The translations under genes were made by a program, and so were the position numbers. A stretch of DNA of 64,000 nt, taken from the NCBI GenBank assembly GCA_011033025.1, contig WFMF01000498.1:1-64000 (forward strand), read 5' to 3'. Shown in pieces: positions 40,301-46,618 of this stretch. The notes below the pieces were generated by a model that did no database searches, had not been told where the DNA came from, and was given only the letters and a program-made list of their open reading frames with translations. Position 1 is the first letter of the stretch, and each line of letters starts with the position of its first letter. The stretch is from Beroe forskalii (taxonomy: Eukaryota; Ctenophora; Nuda; Beroida; Beroidae).

Positions 40301-43300
40301 TTCTAAGAATATTGTATAAAATAATATAATCATTCTCCACAAAGGAAAAACAGAATTTTCACCAAGCTAATAAAGTCAAAAAATGATAAATTTCGCGAAA
40401 ACTATATCAGTTTTGTTAACGAAATCCTAAAAATGACAGAAAATAAATATTTCCACCAAAGAAACTATTAACACACCAGAATTGAATACGCACTATGAGA
40501 AAGTCACCCTCAATCAATTTTCACCTCCGTTATTATAGTCCCAAATCTGATAAAGTGTTTATTACCCGAAGTTCCCCTCTTTTCTTCTTCAACTCCTCGA
40601 TGAGAAGCCTGTGCAGCCTGCTCCTCCAATGTCCTGTCTGGTCTGATGAACACTGCGCTGAACTTCTCCGAACTCCGCAACTTTTTTGCCTGAACAAGAA
40701 CATGTGCTGACATGATAAAGTCACTTTCACAGGCCTTGGTCTCTCCTTGCTGCCAGTCTTCCCCACACGGCAAACCTCGGTGACAGGTTTCAGTCCGAGC
40801 TCACTGAGTACTTCCTGAACCTTCTCAGACAAGTTCTCCTTTCCCTCCTCCGAACCCAAACATCATCAGGTTTTTGCCCCGGTCTTTCCTGAACTGCTGA
40901 CTTCACGGCACTTTTTAAGCGTTTCTGAACTGATTTGATTAGATTCAGTTGAGCACTTAACTGCTTCGCTGTAGGACTTGATTTCTGCTTGCACTGTCTC
41001 TGATACCGATGCTGTTACCGCACTCTGAACTGACGCTGTTACTGCATTCTGGACTGATGCCAACAATTTGTCCTTTAACAATCACTTCATGCTGCTGAAC
41101 TATGACCAGTTTCTGCGATTTCACCAGCTCTGATTTCGTTGCATTGAGCTCTGTCATCGTCTGCTGCAGACGCACATTCTGGTACCACACAAAATGAAAT
41201 GCTTCATTAAACAACTCGACTAGGTCCTCTCTCCCCAAAGCTCTGCACTTTTGTTTCGTCACGTGATCGTAGCGACGAGACTGGGCAGTTCAAGTCCTTC
41301 ATCGCCTTTCCGAGCCAAACGTTCACTTTACAGAGGAGGTCCTCAACTGCCCTATCAGGGGACTTTGGGCCGTCACTTGCAGCCATGGTATAGTGCGATA
41401 CACACAGCCACAAACAAGTTACTATACACTTATCAAGCAACTGATAAGAGAGCGATTAATTCAACACGCATACAAATAATGGTATATAGCACTGATGGTA
41501 TATAAAGTACAGCGTTGTCATGAAACAGGCTGTAGATTTATCATATATACACGATCTGGCTTTAATATTGGTTCAAAAATGCTCACTCAATCAGGGTTTT
41601 GAAATATCAACCCAGTGCTTGGTTAATCCAAAGTTTTACCTACAAAGATGTAGTGGTATATGACAGCATATCGCAAAGCACTGCATTGTTTTTCATTCCA
41701 CGCAAGCTATTAGTGACTTTTCAATATTCCACTCAAGCCGTTGAGGGGTGGTAAGCGTGCTGCACACAATATTATAAGATATTACTCTAATGTGCTGTTG
41801 AGAGGTAGGAATGCGGTGATGACAGCTCATGAAGATGACGTCATGCTTCCACAATGTCACGTGACATGTGAACCAGGTGGTAACTTTACTGGAATATTAA
41901 CATGTGCAAATGGATCGTTCGATAAGTCGATAAAACGCGCAAAAAACGTCGGAAGTTCAATGAAAAGTAAAATGTGCGCACTGTGGAAAAATGAGACTCG
42001 ATAGGACAGTTAGAAAAAATATCGAGGTAGTGAAATTAATCAAACAGCAAAATTTCTCAAACTAAAGAATAGTGATTATTACGATGGAAATAGATGTAAC
42101 TTTACAGCAGGTCAAGTAGAAGAAGTCAAGTAGAAAGGAGAAGAAGCCAAGTAGAATTTAGAAGAAGCCAAGTAGAATTTGTCATAGTCTGAGACATGAT
42201 CAACGAAGCAATGGTCAACACACATGACTACAAACGTTAAATTGACATGCTCTGATGAAGTAATATTAGCTACAATCAGGATCATTTCAGACAGGATTAT
42301 CATTATTATCAATGATTATTATGAAAGTTTTATTTGACAAAGAAAGTTTTTACTCAAGTGACTGGAGCGCACTGGAAGCATGTTTAAAGCTAAAAGTAAT
42401 GACACCTGTGTTTCTGTTATTGTAATTTCACAAATTCCTTTGTGAAATATTCAATGATTAGCCGAAAACTTAGATTAATTAAAACCTGGTTTCTTATTGC
42501 TTGCGACCTTTTCACGAAATTGTTGATTTTTCCATTTACAAAGTATTTTAACACATCAAATATGTCCTATAATTGAACGTATTTGAAAAATTAATGTGAA
42601 AATGGAATTAATCGGTTGACTGAGAATGTGTTTCAGCATTATGGAAAGAAATGTGTTTCTGTCTCCATGGCCGTTCATAGGATTCCATTAACTTAGGAGA
42701 TTTACATTTTCCATAAACACTTAATTGCTGAATTATAGAAGGTAATCTCATCACAAACATTCTCAATTTTTCCCGTAAAATTTGTCGTACTGTGCTATAA
42801 CTAAACAGTAAACAGTCATTGTTAAATTAGATTTTTAGCCGAAAAAAAGGTTTCAAATCATACCGTACACAATGAGGAAGATTAAAGCGTGAAACTATAA
42901 AACAGGGTCGTTTAATTTGACCACTATTTCATCAAAAATTGGGCGCTAAATCCTTTTTAGATTAACAAAAACAAAACTAACTTCGATTAAAAAAAGCACT
43001 CGCACCATAATTTATTCCGTTTTATCCCAAGACACCTGAACCGTCGGTAACTTAATCCGTTAAAACATTCACCGAGTCATAAGAAAATATAAGTTTCGCG
43101 AAGGGTGTGTAATATGGTTAATTTTGGAGACAACAACTCGATACTTGTAACATTATTATTATTATTATTACGTGGACTGATTGTTACCTTAGAACCTGCA
43201 CCTGCCACGGTAAGATAGGGCTGTAAGACTTTCTACTAATTTCTACACCCTTATTAGACGCACCAATGCCAGGTAGGTTGTTCGTATTGAACTCACTACC

Positions 43301-46201
43301 AGGGTTTAGCATGCTGAGTCAGTGAGGAAGAAACGCAGCTTTTTCTTCAAGTCATGAGGTGTAAAGCAGACAAGAGGGATCACAGACGAGAGGGTGAGCA
43401 CTGTAGTTGGTAATTACAGGCGAATACAGGGGGTGCATTATTACAGTGAAATAGGTCCAGATAAAACCTGGATACCGCTCATGGAGGCAAATTGTGTGGG
43501 TGACCGGTGAGTTTGCAAAAATTTGGCTTCAATGAAGTACAAATGACTGAATATTTGTATGATTTGCATCTCTATCTGGAGTAATGAGGGAAGCAGAAAG
43601 AGGCAGTTTACCATCAGCTGCTATTTCCTAGCAGAAACATCGAGTATAGCACGAGTAAAACAAATGTCACAGCAACCACAACTCTCACAGAAGAAAAGAA
43701 GCTGTTTTTAATATACTAATTTAGCAGGCTTTGTCCAGCAAGGCTACGTAGAGAGAGAGGCAGAGAGGGGTGCACTATTTAACATTTAATGAATTAAAAC
43801 GTTTTAGCCCAATCAAATGCTGTCTGAGGACTGTCAAGTTCTGATTTGTATGCCCGGGAATTAAATGAGTCTGGACTCTGGAAATTGGACGGGATTTTTG
43901 CGTCAGAAGCACAAAGCTACACCAACAAAACACGAGCAAACCAGGGAGGGAATTCGAAGAAGTGGAAGAGGGCCACTGCAACAGCATATGGAAGCATCGA
44001 ATGGATATTGGATATGGACGGGGCGCTTGGATCAAAATAACAACTATGAACCCATATGGCAATCTGATGAAGAACTACACAATATTTGGGAGGATTCCTC
44101 ACGCTTGACATCCGATACAAGAAATACACCGGCGGAGAGTGTGCCAAGTTGACAGTAATTGATAACAACTACCCGGCGGCGGCAGCTGGTGTTATCTCCA
44201 GCAGTAGTAGAGGAGAACTCTTTCTTGCTCTAATCAGATTATACACCCTACGCGGAGTTAACAGGGCAAGTGTCAGCCCTTACAACCCTGACAACCCTTA
44301 CATTGACAACCCTGACAGCCCTCAAAACCCTGACAACCCTTACATTGACAACCCAACCTCATACTAAAATGAGAAAACCACTCGTTGACGTATTCATTCC
44401 CTTTTTCTGTAACGAATCCTCGCTAAACCCATTATAAATGCTAATCAAATGGGGCAGCTAATTATGCAGATGTCATTATCAGTGTAAAGATAAAGGGCAG
44501 GTGGAAGAGGGCTTGCAGTGGACTATTGATCAGGTGTCACGTCAAAACAAATTGGTTGGAGACGAGATCGGTTGAGGTTGGGTGCTCTGCAATGGTAGTC
44601 GAATGGGGGGTTAGGTAACATGGGGGCTAGGTAACATGGGGGTTAGGTAACATGTGAGCTAGGTAGAATGGGGGCTAGGTAAAATAGGGGCTAGGTTGAA
44701 TGGGCGCTAAGTAGATTGAAACGAGTTCGAATTGAAACGCTGGTGAAATGACAAACTGATATCTGAAGGAACATGCTGCTGATGTAAGACGTATACTTCG
44801 AGTAAGGTTGTGATGCAGGTAGTGTCACTTGACCAGACGTCACAGAAATCTGGTTTAGAGTAGCGAACCAGGTGAAGAATTTGTTGTATGTTCCTTCACA
44901 AATTGTCGTTATATTCTGCTTGATAATATGATATTGCTACATATTCTTCGATAAAAATAAACTGATGATTTGATTGTTTATCGCGGAAATATGATCAGAA
45001 AAATATCACATATAAACATTTTTTTGGTTCGATCATGCTCACGAAGATCATATGAGGCTCAAGTCATTATAAATTTACAGTGGAGAATAAGTATCATGAA
45101 ATGAAAAGAGATAAATCTTTGGTGCAGTTGATTAGGTGAAGCGTTATAACTCAATAGAACCCTCTGACGTTTTCATGCGGGTCTATTATATTATATAGAA
45201 ACTTGCCTGATCGAGTCCATATTGGTTTAGACCCTCGCCCTACGGCTCGGGCCGAAACTGGATACATCCCTTGGGCTTATGTCCTTGGGAAGTATCTCAA
45301 AAATGGACCCGATAGGCGCGCGTCTATATATTAATTTACATATGTTGTAGTTATTTTGCAAAAACAAATAAAAAAGCTTTGATGTTTTCACAACCCTCTC
45401 AAATGATCATTGATATCATATTGATCTGCAGGGCCCACCAAATCCCAGGGTTGCCCCTCAGCTCCTCAGGGCCCATCAAACCCCAGGGTTGAATCCCATA
45501 CTTGATTGATAACCGTGCGTTTAATTAAATTGATATTTACAGGAACGGCGAAAACTTTGGAAATAACTTTGGAAATGGAAATAACTTTGCATGTAACCTA
45601 GTAATTATAGGCCTGACACCACAAACCTCGGCACACAGAGATAAGACATCCTGGGAAACCCCTCCGTATGTCCCTCCTCCTGAACCATGTTGTCTGTGTT
45701 GTAACGAGCACATTCCCTCCCGTAGTCAGCTCTCACTGTGTTCTCATCCAGTGGGGGCATGGAGACATCCAGCTGACATCTTGATATGGTCTCTTCGTTA
45801 CCATGGTTAAATTCAGTGTTACCATGGTAGTCAGTGTTACCATGGTAATCAGTGTTACCATGGTAACCAGTGTTATTCTGGATATCACACTGGTACTGGT
45901 ACAGGTTGGTAACCCCACTCCGTCTCCCTGATGGAAAGTACTCCGTGGAGAAGGTTTTAGAGCGACCCCTACACTCCTCTTCATTCTGGAGGGAGTCCTC
46001 ATCATCTCTACTGATGAGGTCATCTCTCCTCATGATGACGTCATCTCTACTCATGATGACGTCATAGCAGGGAGGAGGGGGTAGGAAGGTGGAGGTCATG
46101 GTGTTCCGGTAGCTGATGGAGCTGTAGTCTGTCTGGTCGGAGTAGCGTCTGTTGTTGAGAAGGGTAGTGTTCAGTAGAGTACTGGACATGCTCTCAGTCA
46201 T
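13047..46201 (-). CDS. PDE4: PDE4-type cAMP-specific phosphodiesterase, whole locus
   Basis: Hydrolyses cAMP to 5'-AMP and so ends cAMP/PKA signalling; family members are cytosolic or scaffold-bound. Eleven exons (19598 down to 13047) join in phase into about 590 residues. Counting from the exon at 19598: UCR1 with PKA site RRGSF (Ser25) and [14 protein letters not shown] (about 54-67); UCR2 with [14 protein letters not shown] and [12 protein letters not shown] (135-164); LR2 (179-207); catalytic domain to about 520. It keeps the catalytic His283 and metal ligands His287, His323, Asp324 and Asp441, plus the purine-gripping Gln492. The C-terminal tail is acidic. Exons at 26.2, 36.3, 38.6 and 45.6 kb are candidate 5' exons of alternative isoforms; their membership is inferred from strand, phase and PDE4 precedent. 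UCR1 plus UCR2 predicts a long, PKA-activated form. Confidence 0.93.
13344..13395 (-). repeat. Doubled branch-point and pyrimidine tract at an acceptor
   Basis: On the minus strand TCCTCCCTAACCCC occurs twice in tandem directly before CTTTAG and the last PDE4 exon. Both copies carry CTAAC and a pyrimidine run, so the acceptor has two near-equal branch regions. Confidence 0.7.
13600..13782 (-). CDS. PDE4: PDE4 exon, catalytic domain
   Basis: 61 codons in phase 0 between CATCCCAG and the donor CAG|GTAAAG. Encodes [11 protein letters not shown] with the metal-contacting aspartate (VHCADLSNPTK in human PDE4), then the PDE4-typical [18 protein letters not shown], ending EKSQ with the invariant glutamine as the last codon. 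Confidence 0.95.
13976..14173 (-). CDS. PDE4: PDE4 exon, catalytic domain
   Basis: 66 codons, acceptor CCTCCGCAG, donor CTG|GTTAGT. Contains [20 protein letters not shown], a near-exact PDE4 signature, and ends with the YNERML segment that precedes the VLQ helix. Confidence 0.95.
14174..14810. other. PDE4 intron
   Basis: A 637 bp intron with good GT-AG ends. I see no repeat or embedded gene. Confidence 0.8.
14811..14990 (-). CDS. PDE4: PDE4 exon with the HD metal motif
   Basis: 60 codons, acceptor ATTTCAG, donor [29 protein letters not shown] continues into [10 protein letters not shown]; the His-Asp of AIHDVDHPG bind the catalytic metals. [14 protein letters not shown] closes the exon. The intron before it is almost wholly a minisatellite. 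Confidence 0.95.
15003..15960 (-). repeat. Splice-donor minisatellite, about 33 x 30 bp
   Basis: About 33 units of about 30 bp fill the intron between two catalytic exons. On the minus strand each full unit reads GGATACCCAGTAGTCGAG then GTARGGTTGCTA, so each ends in a 5' splice site (GAG|GTAAGG, GAG|GTAGGG, GAG|GTAGTG or GAG|GTAGAG). The unit nearest the exon (15931-15960) supplies the last six codons (GYPVVE) and the real donor of the exon. Nine units have the strong GTAAGG form. Three units are 22 bp and lack the donor; several are 29 bp. The long frames reading through it are a consequence of the 30 bp period. Confidence 0.93.
15935..16099 (-). CDS. PDE4: PDE4 exon with the HNxxH motif
   Basis: 55 codons, acceptor TTTCTCAG, donor CGAG|GTAGAG. 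Encodes [35 protein letters not shown] and GYPVVE. YHN holds the proton-donor histidine and the second His binds metal. Two differences from human PDE4 stand out: HGADV for HAADV, and GYPVVE where mammals have STPALE. The last 18 coding bases belong to the first unit of the minisatellite. The donor choice rests on alignment with the next exon (QVFTDLE after ALE in human). Confidence 0.92.
16100..16680. other. PDE4 intron
   Basis: AT-rich 581 bp intron; a CTAAC branch-point candidate lies about 20 nt before the acceptor at 16100. Nothing else recognised. Confidence 0.75.
16681..16809 (-). CDS. PDE4: PDE4 exon, start of catalytic domain
   Basis: 43 codons, acceptor CCTCTGCAG, donor [29 protein letters not shown] aligns with the mammalian segment [21 protein letters not shown], then [19 protein letters not shown]. 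Confidence 0.9.
17331..17417 (-). CDS. PDE4: PDE4 small exon, LR2 linker
   Basis: 29 codons, acceptor ATATCTTCAG, donor [28 protein letters not shown] then [10 protein letters not shown] corresponds to mammalian RPMSQISGVKKL and SIPRFGVKTE. Weak identity but the right length, phase and place between UCR2 and the catalytic domain. Confidence 0.8.
17543..17674 (-). CDS. PDE4: PDE4 exon, UCR2
   Basis: 44 codons, acceptor [28 protein letters not shown] and [11 protein letters not shown] are the core of UCR2, the helix that caps the active site. The donor AAG|GTTATT is not canonical; I chose it because it keeps phase 0 with the next exon. Confidence 0.9.
17864..18002 (-). CDS. PDE4: PDE4 exon, UCR2 start
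   Basis: One base plus 46 codons; acceptor ATTCGCAG, donor AAG|GTATCT. Encodes [20 protein letters not shown] then [20 protein letters not shown] and EMAQTK, matching mammalian YQKLAMETLEELDWCLDQLE and SVSEMASNK. Confidence 0.92.
18003..18100 (-). repeat. Tandem duplication at a PDE4 acceptor
   Basis: Two copies plus a partial third of a unit of about 39 bp (CACCCCCATTCAATATCATT, GAGTCTGTRTT) lie directly before the acceptor of the UCR2 exon. The copy next to the exon carries the pyrimidine tract that is used. Confidence 0.8.
18274..18387 (-). CDS. PDE4: PDE4 exon, UCR1 end
   Basis: 37 codons with split codons at both ends; acceptor TTTTGCAG, donor [29 protein letters not shown] is a near-identical match to the UCR1 DLIVTPFAQVLASLR segment. 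Confidence 0.94.
18388..19449. other. PDE4 intron
   Basis: 1.06 kb AT-rich intron; no repeat or gene recognised. A C-rich run (CCCCTCTAACTCCCC type) lies next to the upstream donor at 19370-19445. Confidence 0.7.
19450..19598 (-). CDS. PDE4: PDE4 exon, UCR1 with PKA site
   Basis: 49 codons plus two bases; acceptor CTGTGTAG, donor AA|GTGAGT. Encodes [20 protein letters not shown] and [20 protein letters not shown], then [18 protein letters not shown] is the UCR1 PKA target (RRESFLYRSD in mammals), whose phosphorylation activates long PDE4 forms. The acceptor is preceded by two similar CCTAATRAYATTC segments. Confidence 0.93.
19599..21614. other. Large PDE4 intron, first part
   Basis: Simple AT-rich intron. 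A TGACGTCA lies at 20172-20179. No gene or mobile element recognised. Confidence 0.6.
21615..21719. repeat. 14 bp minisatellite
   Basis: Seven or more nearly perfect copies of GCAGTGAGATGTGA. Confidence 0.92.
22047..22119. repeat. 36 bp tandem duplication
   Basis: Two copies of AGGAAACTTCCAGAGTGCAA followed by TACAGYAAATTGTGAT, differing at one base. The tail TACAGTAAATTGTGA is the same as the end of the palindrome at 25480. Confidence 0.88.
22120..25479. other. PDE4 intron with one CRE repeat copy
   Basis: Mostly unremarkable. It holds one copy of the CRE-bearing dispersed repeat (23408-23448). No supported gene. Confidence 0.6.
23408..23448 (+). repeat. CRE-bearing dispersed repeat, copy 1
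   Basis: CAACGCACCACTTTAAGCTA then TGATAATGACGTCACTCTCA. Relatives with the same order (ACACCACTTT, then ATGATAATGACGTCA) occur at least six more times in both orientations. CRE at 23433-23440. Confidence 0.75.
25480..25602. mobile_element. Near-perfect 123 bp palindrome, Tc1/mariner-like hairpin
   Basis: 61 bp arms around a single central G at 25541, with one mismatch (AAAAGG against CCTCTT). The outer ends are TA-CAGTAAATTGTGACAC in both arms; a flanking TA and terminal CAGT are typical of Tc1/mariner insertions, so a solo fold-back MITE is likely. No coding capacity. Confidence 0.8.
26183..26299 (-). CDS. Candidate PDE4 isoform first exon
   Basis: ATG at 26297-26299 opens 39 codons: [20 protein letters not shown] then [19 protein letters not shown], ending in a strong donor CCC|GTGAGT in phase 0. 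The next PDE4 exon (19598) starts in phase 0, so they fit. The frame is also open upstream to about 26497. Four CCAAT boxes lie just upstream, as expected for a first exon. The N-terminus matches nothing I know, which is normal for PDE4 isoform-specific ends. Confidence 0.6.
26340..26540 (-). promoter_or_regulatory. CCAAT-box cluster, candidate promoter
   Basis: Four CCAATCA or TGATTGG boxes (about 26344, 26382, 26493, 26527) lie within 190 bp, in both orientations, just upstream of the ATG at 26299. NF-Y binds CCAAT boxes; clusters of this spacing mark TATA-less promoters. Confidence 0.5.
26789..26835 (+). repeat. CRE-bearing dispersed repeat, copy 2
   Basis: TCATCAGTTCGCCACTGTAA then ACCATGATAATGACGTCACT. 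CRE at 26819-26826. A further isolated CRE is at 27028-27035. Confidence 0.7.
27324..27362 (-). repeat. CRE-bearing dispersed repeat, decayed copy
   Basis: Reverse orientation: GTCGTCATTATCAGGGGTTG then TAATGGTGTGCTGATGACG. The CRE itself has mutated. Confidence 0.55.
27788..27830 (+). repeat. CRE-bearing dispersed repeat, copy 3
   Basis: ATTAACACACCACTTTGATA then CATGATAATGACGTCATCAC. CRE at 27816-27823. Confidence 0.72.
28383..29624. mobile_element. hAT-type non-autonomous transposon, complete
   Basis: 1,242 bp element with ends TAGGGTTTCC and GGAAACCCTA, subterminal clusters of TTATCTAGATAA on both sides, and an exact 8 bp target duplication CTCAAAAC (28375-28382 and 29625-29632). Eight-base duplications are the hAT hallmark. 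It has no transposase frame. Confidence 0.88.
29915..30010 (-). repeat. CRE-bearing repeat, tandem reverse copies
   Basis: GTGACGTCATTATCAGGGCTTAG (written here as three motifs: GTGACGTCATTATC, AGGGCTTAGAATGG, GGAGTTGGTGACG) and a second unit with CACAGCTTAAAGTGGTGAG. CREs lie at 29926, 29961 and 29996, about 35 bp apart. Confidence 0.75.
30919..30963 (+). repeat. CRE-bearing dispersed repeat, copy 4
   Basis: CATCAACCCGCCATCCTATA then TCATGATAATGACGTCATCT. CRE at 30949-30956. Confidence 0.7.
30964..32706. other. Intron sequence, nothing major
   Basis: A 12 bp stem hairpin (TCAGAAACCCCT, 31685-31714) abuts the palindrome GATCTTGATCAAGATC. Otherwise AT-rich, without supported features. A variant poly(A) signal (ATTAAA, minus strand) for the nested gene lies near 32558-32563. 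Confidence 0.45.
32707..34287 (-). CDS. Unrecognised 526-residue secreted or membrane protein, single exon
   Basis: One uninterrupted 526-codon frame, more GC-rich than its surroundings. Residues about 16-35 ([20 protein letters not shown]) are a hydrophobic segment after a short polar start, so a signal peptide or signal anchor. An acidic, probably helical stretch follows (about 105-195, e.g. [20 protein letters not shown]). Then come a Pro/Thr-rich linker, a globular part with several cysteines and glycosylation sequons (NNIT, NYTS, NCTN), and a very acidic tail ([20 protein letters not shown]). I recognise no family. It lies inside a PDE4 intron on the same strand. No poly(A) tail or target duplication is visible, so I have no evidence that it is a retrocopy. 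Confidence 0.88.
   Translation of the reverse strand: MDSSTQPPLLAPISRYSSLVMFALLLSLLASVVLGVDIVGMAHKDGAYNGELLPCSDHTTTDPPSDECLQTFDELRASCSDEQFYEPLIKDPHFRQEVICPYLKSPEFQTIVEEAEAQADVSDYVDSEDFHRVLNDAVRDKATVEILKGLKPEIDAMKEETRQFEEELTAWVLEQEQEYLEQMLEIVSGYVDGGSSIPPPQGDTPTTTYMPLPTTDLVHSDGMNLFGFTSDLPTGLPPVYHGEMMGYEAEAQNTRVYCAFTNYLRNWWDFGISSLAQIYPYFVRMSYYVDYAMRLGVKPGMDGLGSKPMGMMVVARRCPFLNNPNSGYDSYMAGLYNNITLETDENGWIIFNYTSFESYNGLENLFVVDESLGPWYIFNALQSEAKYRHNCTNSVRGAGIYRVSEDGSCVGHPIFSTAAAEVEQYCADGLWGSESIKTLHIGMDLQSALDDCQVVTPMTRRPEDATSMSSSASPAYRRPTPIPLYGDQDYEEVLLDDYEEIQLDDIEEINVEDEIYFMPRNRKGWE
34385..34410 (-). promoter_or_regulatory. Candidate TATA-like promoter of the nested gene
   Basis: GCTATTAAATAGC, about 110 nt upstream of the ATG at 34287, with CAATCAG just before it on the minus strand. 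Position and sequence suit a TATA-type core promoter; nothing else supports it. Confidence 0.35.
34411..36160. other. Intron sequence, nothing recognised
   Basis: AT-rich; no repeat, mobile element or gene supported. Confidence 0.5.
36162..36268. repeat. 22 bp CCAAT minisatellite
   Basis: Between four and five copies of CCAATTAGCACACACCAATT plus AA; the last two read CCAATCAG. It begins about 17 nt beyond the donor of the 36.3 kb exon. On the minus strand each unit holds GGTGTGTGC, a weak donor-like string, and an inverted CCAAT. Confidence 0.88.
36285..36339 (-). CDS. Candidate shared PDE4 5' exon (55 bp)
   Basis: Acceptor TGTTATTTCAG, then one base and 18 codons: [18 protein letters not shown]. 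The first base completes an Arg codon left by either candidate upstream exon (38572 or 45627), giving R-LSF, which recalls the RFSF-DVENG start of common PDE4 long-form exons. The end at GAG|GTCAAC gives phase 0 to the exon at 19598, but this donor is weak; ATAG|GTGCTG is the other option and would not keep phase. The exon lies between two minisatellites. Confidence 0.5.
36340..36735 (-). repeat. Splice-acceptor-like minisatellite, 24 bp unit
   Basis: About 11 near-perfect and several decayed copies of a 24 bp unit. On the minus strand it reads CACTAACCTCG then TTATTACTCCAGT, that is a branch-point-like CTAAC followed 15 nt later by CCAG. The true acceptor beside it reads CACTAACCTCG then GTGTTATTTCAG, so the array looks like tandem copies of the 3' splice region of this exon. 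Confidence 0.85.
36736..38571. other. Intron sequence, nothing recognised
   Basis: AT-rich, with decaying remains of the 24 bp array up to about 36770. No gene supported. Confidence 0.45.
38572..38786 (-). CDS. Candidate PDE4 5' exon
   Basis: GC-rich open segment: from ATG 38784-38786, [20 protein letters not shown], then [40 protein letters not shown] and [11 protein letters not shown], ending GGAAG|GTAATA in the phase needed by the 36.3 kb exon. It could instead be internal, with acceptor CTCACACCAG at 38774. Either an isoform start or an internal exon; no homology recognised. Confidence 0.55.
38787..40494. other. Intron sequence with two CREs
   Basis: TGACGTCA at 39897-39904 and 39913-39920, and a decayed copy of the CRE repeat at about 39587-39625. 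Otherwise unremarkable. Confidence 0.5.
40500..41390 (-). mobile_element. LINE ORF1 relic
   Basis: Minus strand from ATG near 41385: [20 protein letters not shown], then a coiled-coil-like stretch ([20 protein letters not shown], 41170-41090), [20 protein letters not shown] (41055-40990), then PRPVKVTL...[20 protein letters not shown]...EEQ (about 40760-40590). The last part resembles the C-terminal nucleic-acid-binding region of CR1/L2-type ORF1 proteins. Pieces lie in several frames, so it is decayed. No ORF2 follows; it is 3' truncated or rearranged. It may be the same family as the fragment at 1-1355, which is on the same strand. Confidence 0.55.
41450..42105. other. Intron sequence with one CRE
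   Basis: TGACGTCA at 41836-41843. No gene supported. Confidence 0.45.
42110..42182. repeat. Short tandem repeat AGAAGAAGCCAAGTAGAATTT type
   Basis: Three to four imperfect copies of GAAGAAGCCAAGTAGAA. Confidence 0.75.
42183..44275. other. No supported gene
   Basis: AT-rich. Overlapping open frames on both strands at 43775-44170 have no recognisable domain or convincing splice context, so I do not call them. Confidence 0.4.
44276..44352. repeat. Tandem repeat of CCCTGACAACCCTTACATTG type
   Basis: Two long units and several short ACAACCCT units, in a low-complexity block. Confidence 0.7.
44605..44712. repeat. 16 bp tandem repeat
   Basis: Six to seven imperfect copies of GGGGGCTAGGTAACAT. 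Confidence 0.8.
44713..45626. other. Intron sequence, nothing recognised
   Basis: AT-rich; a doubled GGGCCCATCAAACCCCAGGG-type segment lies at about 45430-45495. No gene supported. Confidence 0.4.
45627..46201 (-). CDS. Candidate PDE4 long-isoform first exon
   Basis: 191 codons from ATG at 46199-46201 to donor CCGAG|GTTTGT. Begins [20 protein letters not shown]; then polar, acidic and Arg/Asp-repeat stretches ([20 protein letters not shown]), a repeated NTDYHG block, and [15 protein letters not shown]. It ends in the phase required by the 36.3 kb exon, giving CVPR-LSF. No homology recognised; long unstructured isoform-specific N-termini are usual in PDE4. It could belong to a different gene on the same strand. 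Bases just before the ATG read CCCCACCAG, so the frame may start at an acceptor instead. Confidence 0.55.
45790..45875. repeat. 18 bp coding repeat that is also an RFX X-box array
   Basis: Four copies of GTTACCATGGTWA in 18 bp periods (45797, 45818, 45836, 45854). The last, GTTACCATGGTAAC, is a perfect 14 bp palindrome and fits the RFX X-box (GTNRCC-RGYAAC). On the minus strand it encodes repeated Asn-Thr-Asp-Tyr-His-Gly. Confidence 0.8.
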
Positions 46202-46292
46202 CTGGTGGGGGATGCTTTAGAAGGGAATCAAGTCGGAATTATAGTCGGGAATTATTGTCGGAAAGGTCAGTGAAATTTGCAACAATCAATGG

Positions 46293-46618
46293 AGCGTTGA
46301 TACTACAAACAGAAACTATAGCCGAATCAAGCCGAAACCAGCGGAACAACCCGAAACCATCCCGAACCAACCCAAAAAACCTCACCGAATCGAGCCGAAA
46401 CAAGCGAATCAACCCGAAACAAGCGAATCAACCCGAAAAAACCCCTTCCCTAAATCTAAACCGGGTTGATTCGGGTTGATTCGCATGTTTCGAGTTGCCT
46501 CCCTTGTTTCAGGTTGATTCGCTTGTTTCGGCTTGATTCGAGGAGGTTTTTGGGTTGGTTCGGGGTGGTTTCAGGTTGTTCCGCTTGATTCGGCAGGTTT
46601 CTGCTTGTAGTATCGACT
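46293..46618. repeat. Large imperfect hairpin, about 145 bp arms
   Basis: Left TTGATACTACAAACAGAAAC, CCGAATCAAGCCGAAAC and CGAACCAACCCAAAAA are answered in reverse by GGTTTCTGCTTGTAGTATCG, CGGCTTGATTCG and TTTTTGGGTTGGTTCG. The loop is about 25 bp (AACCCCTTCCCTAAATC). Arms are themselves built of CCGAAACAAGCGAATCAACC repeats. A direct repeat GAAATTTGCARCAA flanks the hairpin (46268 and 46636 areas), compatible with insertion of a fold-back element. Confidence 0.75.

Noticed and set aside
43775-44168. Four overlapping frames on both strands
   Set aside because: No domain, no splice signals, none clearly better than the others.
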